Assembly: GCA_019359075.1 (NCBI GenBank)
Contig: JAHHIB010000098.1
Span: 1 to 32,082, forward strand
DNA: 32,082 nt
Direction: 5' to 3'
Origin: Kalymmatonema hyalinum WJT4-NPBG1
GTDB taxonomy: Bacteria > Cyanobacteriota > Cyanobacteriia > Cyanobacteriales > Nostocaceae
Under the pieces are notes generated by a model. The model did not search any database. It was given only the letters and a program-made list of their open reading frames with translations, and had not been told where the DNA came from. The number at the start of each line of letters is the position of its first letter. Within the stretch, counting starts at the first letter, position 1. Of this stretch, positions 1 to 7,881 are shown piece by piece. Position numbers and translations under genes: made by a program.

Positions 1-297
1 TTTTGACCCTGGCGACTGTTCGAGTTCTGTCTAGGAGATTGTTGTGGTGACCCATGCTACAAAGCGGTCTTTAATGACCTAGGGTGCGACGGTCTACCAC
101 TTCTTCTAAGATACAAGGGTGCGTTATAGCGAAGCGCAACGCACCATTCATCTCGTCGGTGCGTTACGGTAAAAATATTGATTGTCGCTATCTTTGGTTA
201 CAGGCATGCCGTAACACAACACCAGTTTTGCGGGAAGAAAATCTACACCGCAAACTGCCTCCCCTACTTAATATTTTGTTCACTTTTTATCGTGTCG
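1..297. other. Repeat-rich leftmost intergenic DNA, no convincing gene
   Basis: No credible coding sequence is seen; the short open frames here have no family-like composition. The stretch carries nested inverted repeats: GGTGCGTT pairs with AACGCACC at about 118-145, and GGTGCGTTACGG near 160 has a partial partner CCGTAACACAACACC near 209. Such palindromes are typical dispersed repeats of Nostocales. The first ~110 bases (TGACCCTGG near position 4, GGGTGCG near 82) faintly recall structured non-coding RNA, but I could not assign a family. Confidence 0.4.
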
Positions 298-400
298 TAA
301 CGACAACTTGTTAGGATCTAACGACAGCTTATTGTGATGTAACGACAGTTTGTTGTGATCTAACGACGACTTGTACATTCCTAACGACAGCTTCTTGTGG
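298..400. repeat. Five tandem 21-bp repeats (TAACGACA...TTGTTGTG type)
   Basis: Five consecutive units start exactly 21 bp apart at 298, 319, 340, 361 and 382. The shared core is TAACGACA, two variable bases, TTGTTGTG, then GATC or a variant. The fourth unit differs at its end (TTGTACATTCC). There are no spacers between units, so this is not a CRISPR array. Two more units in the same orientation lie at 1220-1261, on the other side of the toxin-antitoxin pair. The unit length and the ACGACA...TTGTGA pattern resemble the arrays of transposase (TnsB/TniA-type) binding sites at ends of Tn7-like elements of cyanobacteria. That reading is from memory and is inference. Confidence 0.85.
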
Positions 401-602
401 AACTACAATTGGCTTTGCCACTACCCCGAATCGCGCTCGCTCCTCCACAACGGGTGCTTTGCGCAATCGCTCAATTTCATTGTGATCCTCATTTTCTGCG
501 ATCGCCTTTGCCACTGCCCCTTGGGCAATCGCTCTCAAGCGGGCACTTCGTGCTATTAGTTAAAATCTTAATGATTACCTTTGCTATAAAAAATTATTGA
601 TT
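401..602. repeat. HIP1-associated dispersed repeat sequence
   Basis: The stretch contains GGCTTTGCCACTACCCC and, near 502-530, GCGATCGCCTTTGCCACTGC followed by CCCTTGGGCAATCGC. A close relative occurs near 22229-22260 upstream of the ParA-like gene. Reverse-strand open frames here read through these low-complexity repeats and I do not consider them genes. Confidence 0.5.
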
Positions 603-848
603 ATGGACTGGCGACAGTACATCCATTCAGACCCAAAAATACTATTAGGTAAACCGACGGTAAAAGGTACGCGGTTATCTGTTGAATTTATACTTGGTTT
701 ATTTGCTAATGGTTGGACAGTACAGCAAGTTTTAGAGAATTATCCGACTTTGACACCAGAAGCTGTGCAAGCTGTATTTGTGTTTGTTGCTGAGTGTATG
801 CGAGATGAATCTTTGTATATGCTACCGTTTTTATCTGAGTCAGCGTGA
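603..848 (+). CDS. DUF433-family antitoxin
   Basis: An 81-residue protein of the DUF433 family, small helix-turn-helix proteins usually found beside DUF5615 PIN-like proteins and regarded as their antitoxins. The N-terminus MDWRQYIHSDPKILLGKPTV and the following GTRLSVEFIL and NGWTVQQVLENYP segments are family hallmarks. The ATG at 603 is preferred over an upstream in-frame TTG at 597 because family members begin MDW. The stop overlaps the next gene's start by one base (TGATG), so the two are translationally coupled. By analogy the protein would neutralise its partner and repress the operon. The pair lies between two sets of 21-bp repeats. Confidence 0.85.
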   Translation: MDWRQYIHSDPKILLGKPTVKGTRLSVEFILGLFANGWTVQQVLENYPTLTPEAVQAVFVFVAECMRDESLYMLPFLSESA

Positions 849-1204
849 TGCGATTTTTAGCAAACGAAAATTTCCCGATGATGAGTGTAGTACGCTTGCG
901 GGATGCTGGTTATGATGTAGCTTATGGTAGTGAAGATGCTCCTGGTGTTGAAGATTCGATAGTTTTGGAACGGGCTGTACATGAAGAAAGAATTATTTTG
1001 ACATTTGACCGAGATTATGGCGAATTAATTTATAGACTTCGGATGTCGGTACCAAAGGGTGTAGTTTATTTTCGCTATTTGCCTGCAACGCCAGAAGAAC
1101 CTGCACAAGATTTATTGCATTTGTTGAGCGTTGAAGGATTGGTTTTGGAAGGATATTTTACAGTGTTTGAGCGTACACAATTACGTCAGCGTCCGCTACC
1201 TTAA
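848..1204 (+). CDS. DUF5615-family PIN-like toxin
   Basis: A 118-residue protein of the DUF5615 family (PIN-like fold, Mut7-C related), the putative RNase toxin of the DUF433/DUF5615 module. Visible family motifs are MRFLANENFP at the N-terminus, with acidic and Asn residues of the active site, and LTFDRDYGEL in the middle, where the Asp pair would bind metal. An in-frame GTG lies one codon upstream, but the ATG at 848 gives the canonical MRFL start and the one-base coupling with the antitoxin. The gene is full length and intact. Toxin activity is inferred from the family, not shown by the sequence. Confidence 0.85.
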   Translation: MRFLANENFPMMSVVRLRDAGYDVAYGSEDAPGVEDSIVLERAVHEERIILTFDRDYGELIYRLRMSVPKGVVYFRYLPATPEEPAQDLLHLLSVEGLVLEGYFTVFERTQLRQRPLP

Positions 1205-1219
1205 TATTTTATTGTGCCA

Positions 1220-1261
1220 TTACGACAACTTGTGCATTCCTAACGACAGCTTGTTGTGCAA
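1220..1261. repeat. Two further 21-bp repeat units downstream of the toxin-antitoxin pair
   Basis: Units start at 1220 and 1241, in the same orientation as the five at 298-400. The pair 1220-1258 is nearly the same as 361-399, with only a few differences across about 38 bp. The toxin-antitoxin genes are therefore bracketed by direct repeats about 860 bp apart. Confidence 0.8.
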
Positions 1262-1581
1262 TGGTGCGAAACAGTAACCGGAGGCGATTGGGCTTTAGCC
1301 CACTGCGCTCCGCGCAATTGCTGCAATCCTAACCCTAATGACTGACTTACCAACTGATTTCGCTCCCAACGGAACCAAGCACATGGCTTTTCACCTGTTG
1401 CGTAGCCATTGCGGACTCTTTTATGTTACTTGATTGCAGGGATGGAGTGCGATCGCAATAAATATTTGTAAGGTGGTTTTGAAGCTTTATCTAAATAAGT
1501 TTTAAGTACCTCTTGACATTACATTACGTGTGTGTTTTTTAATATACATATACATAGTGCATTTATTCAGGTAGTTACGAC
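1262..1581. other. Intergenic DNA without a recognisable gene
   Basis: I see no coding sequence here. It holds one HIP1-type site (GTGCGATCGC near 1448) and AT-rich sequence just before the next start. No terminator or clear promoter could be read. Confidence 0.4.
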
Positions 1582-2016
1582 ATGGCTGTGGTGTTACTTG
1601 CTCAGGCTGCTGTAAACTTTTTTCTTAGTAAAGCTGTAGAAGGTGCGTTTCAAAGCATTGGTAGTGATGCCTACAAAGCAGGTGTTGAGCGTCTGCGGGG
1701 TTTCTTTCATTACAAATTTGCTGGTAAACCTGAACTTGCACAAGCCCCTGACAATCCCAAAGCGCTTCAGGCACTGGTTGAAAAGAAAGCTACAGAAGAG
1801 GAAGATTTCAGAAAAGAACTAGAAAAACTGGTTGCCGAACTACAGGAAGCGATAAAAAATACCTCCGCTTCTGGCACTAACTATAATAATGTCGGCTCCA
1901 TCACTGAACAGGACATAGAGTCTGTTTCTGGTGTCAATGCAGGTCAGAATACCGTACAAGGTCATCAAACAAACGTGGGAGGTAATCAAACAAATCATAG
2001 CTTTCGCACAGAATAA
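1582..2016 (+). CDS. Hypothetical protein with helical N-terminus and Gly/Asn/Gln-rich tail
   Basis: A 144-residue protein I cannot name. The first ~30 residues (MAVVLLAQAAVNFFLSKAVE onward) are hydrophobic to amphipathic helix. A helical, charged segment of about 60 residues follows. The tail from about residue 95 is rich in Asn, Gly, Gln and Ser (NNVGSITEQDIESVSGVNAG and similar). This layout of helical head and GN/GQ-rich tail is common in small cyanobacterial hypothetical proteins, some of them near NTPase signalling genes. The end overlaps by about 80 bp an open frame in the +1 frame, which may be a separate gene or the remainder of a frameshifted protein. Confidence 0.6.
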   Translation: MAVVLLAQAAVNFFLSKAVEGAFQSIGSDAYKAGVERLRGFFHYKFAGKPELAQAPDNPKALQALVEKKATEEEDFRKELEKLVAELQEAIKNTSASGTNYNNVGSITEQDIESVSGVNAGQNTVQGHQTNVGGNQTNHSFRTE

Positions 2017-2668
2017 TATTAATAATCTTGTTTTTCTGGCAAGTCAAAACAAATTATTTGAAGAACGCATTGAGAAGCTTGAAGAAGATTTACTTAACTT
2101 TGAGCAAAAATATAGAGCCATCACTGTATTTGTGAAAAAATTAAAAGATGTTATAAGAGTAGAGATAGAAAACTTAGATTCTCAAGATGAAGACATTAAA
2201 ACTTTTCTGCTTGAGAAATTACAGCAAGCATATAAGTATGATTTTGAGCTAGAAAAGATAGCAGCTACAGAGAAAGCTGACAAAGAAGCCTATAACTGGT
2301 TATTAAAGAATCGAAGTAAATTAGTACTAACGATACAAAACTGGATTACTCAAGGAAAGTTGAGAACTAAAAATTTGGATAACTCCGTCATTAGAGCAGA
2401 TAAAATTACACAGTTTTGTAAAGACATTGATCTATATTTATCTTGGATTGCACATTACATGAATAAAGGTGATGCACCCAATTCACCAGCAACAAGTGTA
2501 ATTAACTTTACCTTACCTCCAGAAGCTTATGTAGAAGTTTTTCAGTTGATCAGAAATCAAATAGTTTCCACCAATTATGGTCTTTCTGAACAGGCTGTTA
2601 CAAGAATCCAAATCTACCTTGATAGATTTCTCATTGAACCCCTCTCGAAATTAAAGGTTCAGAGTTGA
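1937..2668 (+). CDS. Hypothetical coiled-coil protein overlapping the preceding gene
   Basis: About 243 residues if translation starts at the ATG at 1937; a GTG at 1931 is also possible. Between the overlap and residue ~170 there is no ATG, GTG or TTG in a sensible place. Either the start lies inside the upstream gene or the two frames are one protein joined by frameshifting. Residues ~30-60 (LFEERIEKLEEDLLNFEQKY) form a strong coiled coil, the middle is helical and lysine/glutamate-rich, and the C-terminal third has a different, globular character. I do not recognise a family. A head-plus-coiled-coil partner of the preceding protein is a reasonable guess. Confidence 0.55.
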   Translation: MQVRIPYKVIKQTWEVIKQIIAFAQNNINNLVFLASQNKLFEERIEKLEEDLLNFEQKYRAITVFVKKLKDVIRVEIENLDSQDEDIKTFLLEKLQQAYKYDFELEKIAATEKADKEAYNWLLKNRSKLVLTIQNWITQGKLRTKNLDNSVIRADKITQFCKDIDLYLSWIAHYMNKGDAPNSPATSVINFTLPPEAYVEVFQLIRNQIVSTNYGLSEQAVTRIQIYLDRFLIEPLSKLKVQS

Positions 2669-2689
2669 TAGGTAAGGAGGTTATATTTT

Positions 2690-2899
2690 CTATTGCTGTT
2701 TGTTACAACGTTGCTCTAAAGTGATGTATTTATCAAAGATATTACCCTCAAGATATCTCTGGTTATTTGGATCATTTTTTAAATCAAATAAGGTTTGACA
2801 GGCTTTTTGTTTATCTTTCTCCATATCAATTTCTATTTCTGTCAGCAGGTCTTGTATCATTTCTTTACGAGTTCTGCGATCAGGATTTGGTTGAGGCAT
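2690..2899 (-). CDS. Small hypothetical charged protein
   Basis: A 69-residue reverse-strand frame starting MPQPNPDRRTRKEMIQDLLT, with an amphipathic, acid- and lysine-rich helix in the first half. The ATG at 2899 is preferred over an in-frame TTG at 2908. Composition and heptad-like spacing look coded, and the gene sits convergent to the preceding one in otherwise empty DNA. No family is recognised and no ribosome-binding site is obvious, so it could be spurious. Confidence 0.45.
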   Translation of the reverse strand: MPQPNPDRRTRKEMIQDLLTEIEIDMEKDKQKACQTLFDLKNDPNNQRYLEGNIFDKYITLEQRCNKQQ

Positions 2900-3035
2900 A
2901 CGAAACAAGTGAATTACAACAATTCACTGATTCGCTTCTTTTCTGTCATTGTCAGGATTTATACTGTTATAAATATTTAAAGTCTAGTATTAAAATTTAA
3001 AGACTTGATGTTTAATGTAATCTCTTTAACAAAGT

Positions 3036-3058
3036 AGGGTGGGCAAACAGCCCACCCT
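3036..3058 (-). terminator. Hairpin downstream of glgB
   Basis: A perfect 9-bp stem (AGGGTGGGC / GCCCACCCT) with a 5-nt loop starts six bases beyond the glgB stop. The following sequence on the minus strand is only weakly T-rich (ACTTTGTT). It may be a terminator or one copy of the dispersed GGGTGGGC palindrome frequent in cyanobacteria, or both. Confidence 0.5.
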
Positions 3059-3063
3059 CCATC

Positions 3064-5355
3064 TTACTCCATCACTTCTGCTGTCTTCTGCTTATCCAAC
3101 TTGAGAACCAGTACCCCCAAGGGTGGCAGACACAAATCCAGAGAATAGGGATGATTGTGCAACGACCAGTTGTCCGTCCATTTACCACCTAAGTTACCCA
3201 TGTTGCTGCCACCATACTGACGAGCATCACTGTTGAACAACTCAGTATAGAAACCTAGCTCAGGTACACCGATGCGATAGTGGGAATGGGGTTGGGGTGT
3301 GAAGTTGCAAACCACAACAACGAAATTATCAGAATCTTTGTCGTGACGGATAAAAGAAACCACGCTGTGGCGGTTGTCGCTACAATCAATCCACTCAAAC
3401 CCTTCGCGTGCAAAATCTTGGGTGTATAAAGCTGGTTCGGAGCGGTAAAGATGGTTTAGTTCTTTGAAAAACTCTTTTAGCTGTACGTGCGGCTCATGCT
3501 GGAATAGCTGCCACTCTAAGTCACCCCAGACATTCCACTCACTCCACTGCCCAAACTCCATGCCCATAAACATGGTTTTCTTACCTGGGTGGGTGAACAT
3601 ATACGCAAACAAACAACGCACGTTGGCGAACTTCTGCCATTTATCCCCTGGCATTTTGCCGATGATATGGCTCTTACCATGTACCACCTCATCGTGGGAC
3701 AGGGCAAGCATATAGTTCTCGCTGTGGTGATACCACATACTAAAGGTGATGTTGTTTTGGTGGAACTGGCGGAACCACGGGTCCATGCTGAAGTAATCCA
3801 GCATATCGTGCATCCAGCCCATGTTCCACTTCAAGTTAAAGCCCAATCCTCCTGTATAGGTGGGCCAAGATACCATCGGCCATGCGGTGGATTCTTCAGC
3901 AATTGAGAGAACGCCTGGGAAATAGCTGAAAATGGTGTGATTTACCTGGCGGACGAAATCTGCCGCTTCTAAGTTTTCTCTACCGCCGTATTGGTTGGGC
4001 TCCCATTCTCCAATTTCGCGGCAATAGTCGAGATAAAGCATGGAGGCGACAGCATCAACACGAATGCCGTCAATGTGGAATTTGTCAAACCAGAACAGGG
4101 CATTCGCCACCAGGAAATTTCGGACTTCGTTGCGGGAGTAGTTGAACACGAGAGTCCCCCATTCCTTGTGTTCGCCTTTGCGGGGGTCAGCGTGTTCGTA
4201 AAGATGGGTACCATCAAAGAATGCTAAACCATGACCATCTTTGGGGAAGTGACCGGGAACCCAATCTACAATCACCCCAATACCGTTTTTGTGGCACTGG
4301 TCAACGAAATACATAAAGTCTTCTGGGCGACCAAAACGCGAGGTGGGGGCGTAGTACCCAGTGACTTGATAACCCCAGGAGCCATCAAAGGGATGCTCAG
4401 CAACGGGCAGCACTTCAATGTGAGTGTATCCCAAATCTTTGACGTAGGGAATAAGCCGTTCTGCCAGTTCCCGATAGGTGAGGAAGCGTGCGCCTGGATT
4501 AAGTTCGGAAACAGTAACGACAGGTTCGGTTTCACCGTTGGGCAGTTTGGGTGGTTCCGCACTAGAGCCGTGTAACCAAGACCCTAAATGCAGTTCGTAA
4601 ACTGAAAGGGGTTGAGTGAGGGGGTCGGCGTGACGCCGTTTTTCCAGCCAGTCTTCGTCACTCCAGGTATAGCCATCCAAATCGGTGACAATGGATGCGG
4701 TTTTGGGGCGGGGTTCTTGTTGAAAACCGTAGGGATCAGATTTTTCGTAGATGTGTCCTTCAAAGTTTTTGATTTCGTATTTGTAATGCTCTCCTACACC
4801 AAGTCCGGGAATGAACAATTCCCAAATTCCAGTGTGTCCTTTTCGCATCTGGTGTTTGCGCCCGTCCCAGTTATTGAAATCTCCCAGGATTGAAACATTA
4901 CGGGCGTTGGGTGCCCAAACGGCAAAATAAACGCCTTTAACACCGTTGATTTCAGCGGGGTGCGCTCCCAGTTTCTCGTAAATCCGGTGATGGTTGCCTT
5001 CGGCAAACAGGTGCAAATCAAATTCAGTCAGCCGGGGAGAAGGGAAAGCGTAAGGGTCATACATGACTCGCTCGTGTTCGCCTTCTTTTATCCGTAACTG
5101 GTAGTTTGCTAGTTCTTTTGTTTCTATAGTGCATTCAAAAAAGTGGGGATGATGCACCGCTTCCATTGGGTATTCCTTGCGTTCTTCGGGAAGGATGACC
5201 CAAGCCGCACTCGCACTTGGTAGGTAAGCTCGCACAGCCCAGACGTTTTTGCCATTCTGTTCAATGGGGTGGGCACCGAGTACTTCAAACGGATCTTGAT
5301 GTTGATTCCAAACGATGCGGTTAACCTGTTCGGAGGCGATCGTGGTCATAGACAT
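3064..5355 (-). CDS. glgB: 1,4-alpha-glucan branching enzyme GlgB
   Basis: A 763-residue glycogen branching enzyme of family GH13, which makes alpha-1,6 branches in cytoplasmic glycogen. The length matches cyanobacterial GlgB. In order it shows an N-terminal CBM48-like region, the linker [19 protein letters not shown], the TIM-barrel catalytic domain and a C-terminal all-beta domain. Catalytic motifs are intact: [23 protein letters not shown] (nucleophile Asp ~434), SIAEEST (acid/base Glu ~487) and [10 protein letters not shown] (Asp ~555). The ATG at 5355 gives [20 protein letters not shown], as in orthologues. The reading frame stays open 99 bp further upstream, but that extension (with TATATATA DNA) is not protein-like. 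The gene stands alone, downstream of a small conserved gene on the same strand. Confidence 0.97.
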   Translation of the reverse strand: MSMTTIASEQVNRIVWNQHQDPFEVLGAHPIEQNGKNVWAVRAYLPSASAAWVILPEERKEYPMEAVHHPHFFECTIETKELANYQLRIKEGEHERVMYDPYAFPSPRLTEFDLHLFAEGNHHRIYEKLGAHPAEINGVKGVYFAVWAPNARNVSILGDFNNWDGRKHQMRKGHTGIWELFIPGLGVGEHYKYEIKNFEGHIYEKSDPYGFQQEPRPKTASIVTDLDGYTWSDEDWLEKRRHADPLTQPLSVYELHLGSWLHGSSAEPPKLPNGETEPVVTVSELNPGARFLTYRELAERLIPYVKDLGYTHIEVLPVAEHPFDGSWGYQVTGYYAPTSRFGRPEDFMYFVDQCHKNGIGVIVDWVPGHFPKDGHGLAFFDGTHLYEHADPRKGEHKEWGTLVFNYSRNEVRNFLVANALFWFDKFHIDGIRVDAVASMLYLDYCREIGEWEPNQYGGRENLEAADFVRQVNHTIFSYFPGVLSIAEESTAWPMVSWPTYTGGLGFNLKWNMGWMHDMLDYFSMDPWFRQFHQNNITFSMWYHHSENYMLALSHDEVVHGKSHIIGKMPGDKWQKFANVRCLFAYMFTHPGKKTMFMGMEFGQWSEWNVWGDLEWQLFQHEPHVQLKEFFKELNHLYRSEPALYTQDFAREGFEWIDCSDNRHSVVSFIRHDKDSDNFVVVVCNFTPQPHSHYRIGVPELGFYTELFNSDARQYGGSNMGNLGGKWTDNWSLHNHPYSLDLCLPPLGVLVLKLDKQKTAEVME

Positions 5356-5548
5356 GCAGCTACCTACGTTGACTAAAGTGGGTAAGTAAATTTGCTTTGT
5401 AAAACATATATATATATTCTTTACATTTATTTGCAATTTTGTCGCCAGAGTCATCGTACTTTGGAGGGAGTCCTTTTGGAGGAGTATGCTTTACCTCGTG
5501 TAAGGTATGGAGTGTAAAATGTAGTAAATTCTTTGATTCATACACGCT

Positions 5549-5866
5549 TCAAAGATTTAGAAAGGGGAAAAGCTGAAGCAAGGTTTTACGCAGTCGCAGC
5601 AGAAAAACTTGATCCCGAATTTTGGGATCAAGTTTTGGGGGGGGGACTTTTTGCAACTGAGCCTGCAATTGAGCATATTCGCCAGCGCTCAAGGGTTTAC
5701 CATCAACAGGCGATCGCGCTGTTGTAATAATCTCGGTCCGCAATATTTCTTCTGGTATCTCTTCTTGTGGCGGTAATGCCATAACCAATGCCCCCCAATG
5801 ACTGCTTAGCTCCACCAATATGCTAGTACAGACTGTTAAAACCAGAAATCTTATCACCCTTGTCAT
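5549..5866 (-). CDS. Conserved hypothetical protein with signal peptide
   Basis: A 105-residue protein. The start at 5866 is chosen because GAGGG lies nine bases upstream; an in-frame ATG at 5887 has no such site. The N-terminus (MTRVIRFLVLTVCTSILVEL onward) is a signal peptide or anchor ending near ALVMA. The mature part has EEIPEEILRTEIITTARSP and a SAGEYAQLQAQLQ helix, a pattern I associate with an uncharacterised cyanobacterial family. The C-terminus is hydrophobic and basic (LLRLRKTLLQLFPF). Function is unknown. A 13-bp perfect inverted repeat (5604-5636) lies inside the coding sequence. Confidence 0.7.
   Translation of the reverse strand: MTRVIRFLVLTVCTSILVELSSHWGALVMALPPQEEIPEEILRTEIITTARSPVDGKPLSAGEYAQLQAQLQKVPPPKLDPKIRDQVFLLRLRKTLLQLFPFLNL
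5604..5636. repeat. Perfect 13-bp inverted repeat inside a coding sequence
   Basis: AAAACTTGATCCC at 5604-5616 is exactly complementary to 5624-5636, with a 7-nt loop. It lies within the codons for the KLDPKIRDQV segment of the reverse-strand gene and is followed by a run of G on the plus strand. Confidence 0.8.
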
Positions 5867-5933
5867 TTCTCTGTTCCCTCCAGTCATGAGTCATGAGTTA
5901 TTCTCTCCTCACCTCCCCAATAGCTTACCTATA

Positions 5934-5968
5934 AAGAAACCCGGTTTCACAGAGAAACCGGGTTTCTT
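5934..5968. repeat. 15-bp palindromic dispersed repeat (AAGAAACCCGGTTTC)
   Basis: A perfect 15-bp stem with a 5-nt loop (ACAGA). It belongs to a well-populated class of cyanobacterial AAGAAACCGGGTTTC-type palindromes. Both flanks are non-coding. The gap 5867-6196 holds nothing else I can identify. Confidence 0.8.
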
Positions 5969-6196
5969 GGGTAAGTTGCTGTGAAGACCTGGCAACCTCA
6001 AGTGTTGCTATCAGATCACCTTTCCAGACGAGAAACGGAGTACAGGGGATTGTCAAGACAAAGTGTCAGTGAGCGTGACTAATTTATGCACTCTCAAAAC
6101 TCAGCCATCTACTCTGTAGAAATTTGGGAGGATCAACTCAACCAATGTAGTGAGACGCGCTGCAACAACCTGTTTTGGCTATTTTGAGACTGCTAT

Positions 6197-6451
6197 TTAG
6201 GGGGACTTGGTTGGAGTGGCGGCAGGACTAGCTGCGCCACCAGCACCAGCACCAGCACCACCAGGGGTAGTTGTGGTGCCACCCGCCGGAGGGGTAGTGC
6301 CAGTATCTGCTGGTTCAGCAGGTGAAGTAGCGGCACCTCCAGCGCCCCCAGCGCCCCCAGGAGCATCGCCGCCACCACCACCACTATCACAGGCTCCGAG
6401 AGCTGCTGCCAGACCCAAAATTAAAGCAAAACTAAGGATTTTTATTTTCAT
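6197..6451 (-). CDS. Small low-complexity lipoprotein
   Basis: An 84-residue protein starting MKIKILSFALILGLAAALGA, then Cys. The hydrophobic signal ends in a lipobox of type L-G-A-C, so the Cys at about residue 21 is the predicted lipidation site, placing the protein in a membrane facing the periplasm. The mature part consists almost wholly of Gly, Ala, Pro and Thr (poly-Gly, then GGAGGAGG and TTPPAGG blocks), probably disordered. The start at 6451 has GAGGAG six bases upstream; the frame continues 81 bp further but without a signal-like sequence. Function is unknown; proteins of this kind are often annotated only as lipoproteins. Confidence 0.7.
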   Translation of the reverse strand: MKIKILSFALILGLAAALGACDSGGGGGDAPGGAGGAGGAATSPAEPADTGTTPPAGGTTTTPGGAGAGAGGAASPAATPTKSP

Positions 6452-6908
6452 AACTCCTCTTTCACCAATTGCGGCAATAACAATTTTAGCCTGTTGACTA
6501 CGATACCTTATTTGTTGCTTTTTTTTAAGCAACTTGAGATAACAGATTTAAGCAAAATGTTTTTGCTTCTTGTAAAGTCACTCAATCGTTCAGGGTAGTA
6601 TTAGCAAATTAAGTCACAAAGGGCGATATCATAGCAAAAATTGCGTTTTTTTTTGAAACTCTTGCTTATAGTGGCAATGCGTTGCCATACTTTATAAATG
6701 CGATACCTGAGCACTCAAGATGTTCAGCGGCAATTCCATTCATTCCCAAGAAACTAAGTTTCTTGGGAATCGCAAGATTGGTGCGCCTACCTATCAGAAT
6801 ATATTGATTGGGTGTAGGGTGTATTTGTGGTTATTCCCCGAAAGGCAATAATAACCAGAGTAAAAACAAACAATCATCTAGAATAAAGTATTTTCTATCC
6901 AAAAAATT
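6452..6908. other. Intergenic region with a palindrome
   Basis: This gap between the divergent lipoprotein and FtsL-like genes must hold promoters in both directions, but I could not read convincing -35/-10 pairs. It contains a short palindrome GGCAATGCGTTGCC near 6674 and a long one at 6742-6770. No small gene is seen. Confidence 0.5.
6742..6770. repeat. 14-bp palindrome (ATTCCCAAGAAACT)
   Basis: ATTCCCAAGAAACT at 6742-6755 pairs perfectly with 6757-6770 around a single central A. It shares the AAGAAAC/GTTTCTT core with the palindrome at 5934-5968, so the two are probably members of related dispersed repeat families. Confidence 0.75.
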
Positions 6909-7613
6909 ATGGCTGTTGCTCGCAAATCAGATGTTTCTGCAACGGGCAGTGGGTTCCGGACAGCAGTGAGAAGTGGCAGAAAACGTCGCTCTGCTCGCCG
7001 ACAAAAAGAGTCCACTCAACCACCAGAAAATGCCCCACAGGCACCGGAGTTCATAACTCCCCAAGTCGCTCTGCCTACCTTGTCTACATCAGTATCCTCT
7101 AGAAAACAAAGGTATTCATCGAAAAATTTATCAGTCTCTGCACGGCAGATGGCAAGGGCGGCTTCCAGCGCCAAGACACAAACAACAACATCCGTGCCAG
7201 ATCCCAGCAAACAAAAAGCCTCAAGCGTCCCTGTGATGCCATCTGCTGAGTCTGTCCCTTCGTGGTTGCAGCGCCTTTTCGCCTTACATCGTCATTCTTC
7301 AATTGCGGCGTTTGTGTTAGTCGCTACGATGCTTGTAGTTTATGGTTGGAGTGTATATTCCCAACAACTTTGGAGTCAGGCATACCGCAAGCGGCATAAC
7401 TTGGAACGCTATGAGCGGCAGTTGATGACAACCAACGAGGTGCTAAAAAACCAAATGGCGAAAGAAGCAGAACGCCCACCAGCCAAACTGGTATCGCCAA
7501 CTCCCGCAGGGATGGTTTTCTTGAAGAGAGCACCTGTTGAGCCTAACCCAGTACTTAACAGGACGCCAAATTCAGAAATACAACAGCAAACCCCCAATCC
7601 AGTCGGATATTAG
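6909..7613 (+). CDS. FtsL-like cell division membrane protein
   Basis: A 234-residue single-pass protein immediately upstream of ftsI. Residues 1-125 are basic, Ser/Pro/Gln-rich and probably disordered and cytoplasmic. Residues ~130-150 (SSIAAFVLVATMLVVYGWSV) form the only membrane helix. Residues ~150-187 form a short periplasmic coiled coil (RHNLERYERQLMTTNEVLKN), followed by a Pro-rich tail. Small size, topology, coiled coil and position before a class B PBP are the hallmarks of FtsL, which joins FtsI and FtsQ in the septal complex. Sequence identity among FtsL proteins is too low to confirm this by eye. Confidence 0.75.
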   Translation: MAVARKSDVSATGSGFRTAVRSGRKRRSARRQKESTQPPENAPQAPEFITPQVALPTLSTSVSSRKQRYSSKNLSVSARQMARAASSAKTQTTTSVPDPSKQKASSVPVMPSAESVPSWLQRLFALHRHSSIAAFVLVATMLVVYGWSVYSQQLWSQAYRKRHNLERYERQLMTTNEVLKNQMAKEAERPPAKLVSPTPAGMVFLKRAPVEPNPVLNRTPNSEIQQQTPNPVGY

Positions 7614-7881
7614 TCAAAAGTGAGCCAGCGCGGTCTTGGGGTTTCCCTTATAAGTGACTGGTGAGACCAGTCCTGGAACGCGTTAGCGTGGCACGTAGGG
7701 CGTTAGCCCGTGCCCCAGGCAAGTGCCATAGGCGGGAGACCCAACCTAGGGAACTGGCATTCGCCTTTGGCGTGCGCTTTGCGCATACCCGAAGGGGTCA
7801 AAAGTCAAAAGTCAATAATAACTTTAGACTGTTGACTTTTCACTTTGTCCACCGCTGTGCGGAGTCCAAAGGACTATATTC
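7614..7881. repeat. Dispersed-repeat-rich spacer between ftsL-like and ftsI genes
   Basis: This spacer is built of repeat words typical of filamentous cyanobacteria: CGTTAGCGTGGCACGTAGGG, GCGTTAGCCCGTGCC and GTGCGCTTTGCGCATACCC. A GTCAAAAGTCAA motif at about 7798-7816 can pair with GTTGACTTTTCAC near 7828-7845. An open frame crosses the spacer but runs out of frame into ftsI and is not protein-like. Confidence 0.6.

Noticed and set aside
84-314. 76-residue plus-strand open frame
   Set aside because: It reads through palindromic repeats, has no family-like sequence and ends inside the 21-bp repeats.
298-400. CRISPR array
   Set aside because: The 21-bp units are contiguous without spacers, and no cas genes are present.
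329-538. 69-residue minus-strand open frame
   Set aside because: It is generated by reading HIP1-type repeats and the 21-bp array; the VV/VRS pattern mirrors the DNA repeat.
3464-4893. Several plus-strand frames inside glgB
   Set aside because: They are antisense shadows of a strongly conserved coding sequence.
6207-6497. Pro/Ala-rich plus-strand frame opposite the lipoprotein
   Set aside because: It is the antisense shadow of a Gly/Ala/Pro low-complexity gene; the reverse strand has a lipobox and ribosome-binding site.
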